A stretch of DNA of 59,636 nt from Microcaldota archaeon (lineage in GTDB: Archaea; Micrarchaeota; Micrarchaeia; Burarchaeales; JAKAKT01). The position numbers and the translations under genes are program-made. The notes under the pieces were generated by a model, which was not told the DNA's origin, ran no database searches, and was given only the letters and a program-made list of their open reading frames with translations. Below are positions 59,412-59,636 of this stretch, one piece after another (positions within the stretch are counted from its first letter, which is position 1; each line of letters begins with the position of its first letter). The DNA is taken from positions 1 through 59,636 of the forward strand of contig JAKAKT010000100.1 in NCBI GenBank assembly GCA_021813385.1. The letters are read 5' to 3'.

Positions 59412-59636
59412 TCAACCGTGCTTTGACAGGAATTGCTCGAAATTTTCCGCGACATACTCGAGCATCTTGCGCGAAAGGCCCGGGTAGACTCCCACCCAGA
59501 AAGCATTGCTCATAACCATGTCAGAATTCTTGAGGTCGCCGACGATATCGAACTTCTCTCTGAGATAGGCGGGCTGCCTCGCGAGGTTTCCTCCGAAAAG
59601 CATCCTTGTTGCGATTCCCTTCGACTCGAGGTATTC
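59412..59636 (-). CDS. rfbH: RfbH-like CDP-4-dehydro-6-deoxyglucose 3-dehydratase, C-terminal part (cut by window edge)
   Basis: The frame stays open to the last base, adding EYLESKGIATR before the track ORF. RMLFGGNLARQPAY, then FDIVGDLKNSDMVMSNAFWVGVYPGLS is the distinctive end of the DegT/DnrJ/EryC1-type PLP enzyme RfbH (E1), which makes 3,6-dideoxyhexoses together with an E3 reductase. About 74 residues are visible. It heads the minus-strand glycan cluster as far as can be seen. Confidence 0.82.
   Translation of the reverse strand, partial: EYLESKGIATRMLFGGNLARQPAYLREKFDIVGDLKNSDMVMSNAFWVGVYPGLSRKMLEYVAENFEQFLSKHG

Noticed and set aside
1-59636. CRISPR arrays, insertion sequences, rRNA genes
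   Set aside because: No regularly spaced repeats, no transposase-like ORF and no rRNA-like sequence were seen on reading both strands.

Overview
The window is archaeal. The signs are class III signal-peptide archaellins and a pilin, an archaellum ATPase and platform pair, family B DNA polymerase, RNA polymerase subunit Rpo11, the exosome subunit Csl4, type II methionine aminopeptidase, TATA/BRE promoters (several leaderless) and tRNA genes with introns. Noncanonical tRNA introns, compact gene packing, inteins and divergent tubulins suggest a DPANN-type lineage (Micrarchaeota- or Diapherotrites-like) or a related euryarchaeal group. That placement is inference; the sequence does not settle it.

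Layout. 0-6 kb: an archaellum locus with three archaellins, ArlH, a separate pilin, ArlC and ArlD. 6-10 kb: a cation/proton antiporter, a heavily structured intergenic region, and an operon of a Cys-containing HTH regulator, IscS, IscU and a membrane-anchored rhodanese. 10-16.5 kb: a tandem Lrp-like regulator, a methyltransferase, intein-bearing PolB and a type II toxin-antitoxin pair. 16.5-25 kb: a membrane protein, HAD phosphatase, MetAP, ACT protein, divergent pyrBI and tmk, a two-intron tRNA-Glu, an orphan LysW-LysX pair and several proteins without recognised function. 25-31.7 kb: glnA divergent from an Lrp regulator with matched repeats, a COG1395 regulator, the first of two Cys-rich tandem-repeat proteins, then a scarred tRNA-Arg locus with an AT-rich wHTH plus LAGLIDADG cassette. 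31.7-38.4 kb: M50 protease, DUF373, Csl4-Rpo11, an AT-rich GHKL ATPase with an HExxH tail, DUF99 and signal peptidase I. 38.4-44.6 kb: ArlJ-ArlI, a NIF3-like protein and CTP synthase. 44.6-53.4 kb: a membrane protein paralogous to the 16.5 kb one, then a membrane coiled-coil protein, a divergent tubulin/FtsZ-family protein, a membrane-anchored beta-sandwich protein, the second Cys-rich protein, a TrmB regulator and a second tubulin-family protein carrying beta-sandwich domains. 53.4 kb to the end: a glycan locus (sugar-nucleotide SDR, five glycosyltransferases, the tail of an RfbH-like dehydratase).

How it fits together. ArlB/C/D/H at the left and ArlI/J at 38-42 kb would together supply much of an archaellum, but ArlF, ArlG and the prepilin peptidase are not in the window. 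Signal peptidase I and the glycosyltransferases are consistent with building and decorating the cell envelope. PyrB, PyrI, PyrG, Tmk and GlnA show pyrimidine and nitrogen metabolism of its own, and IscSU supplies iron-sulfur clusters.

Most unusual content: (1) both readable tRNA genes carry an intron at the same place in the T-loop; (2) a 45.4-53.4 kb neighbourhood with two different tubulin-family proteins and membrane proteins sharing a beta-sandwich module; (3) two paralogous Cys-rich proteins, each an internal duplication; (4) a GHKL ATPase-HExxH fusion; (5) a tRNA-Arg locus with duplicated tRNA ends around a homing endonuclease.
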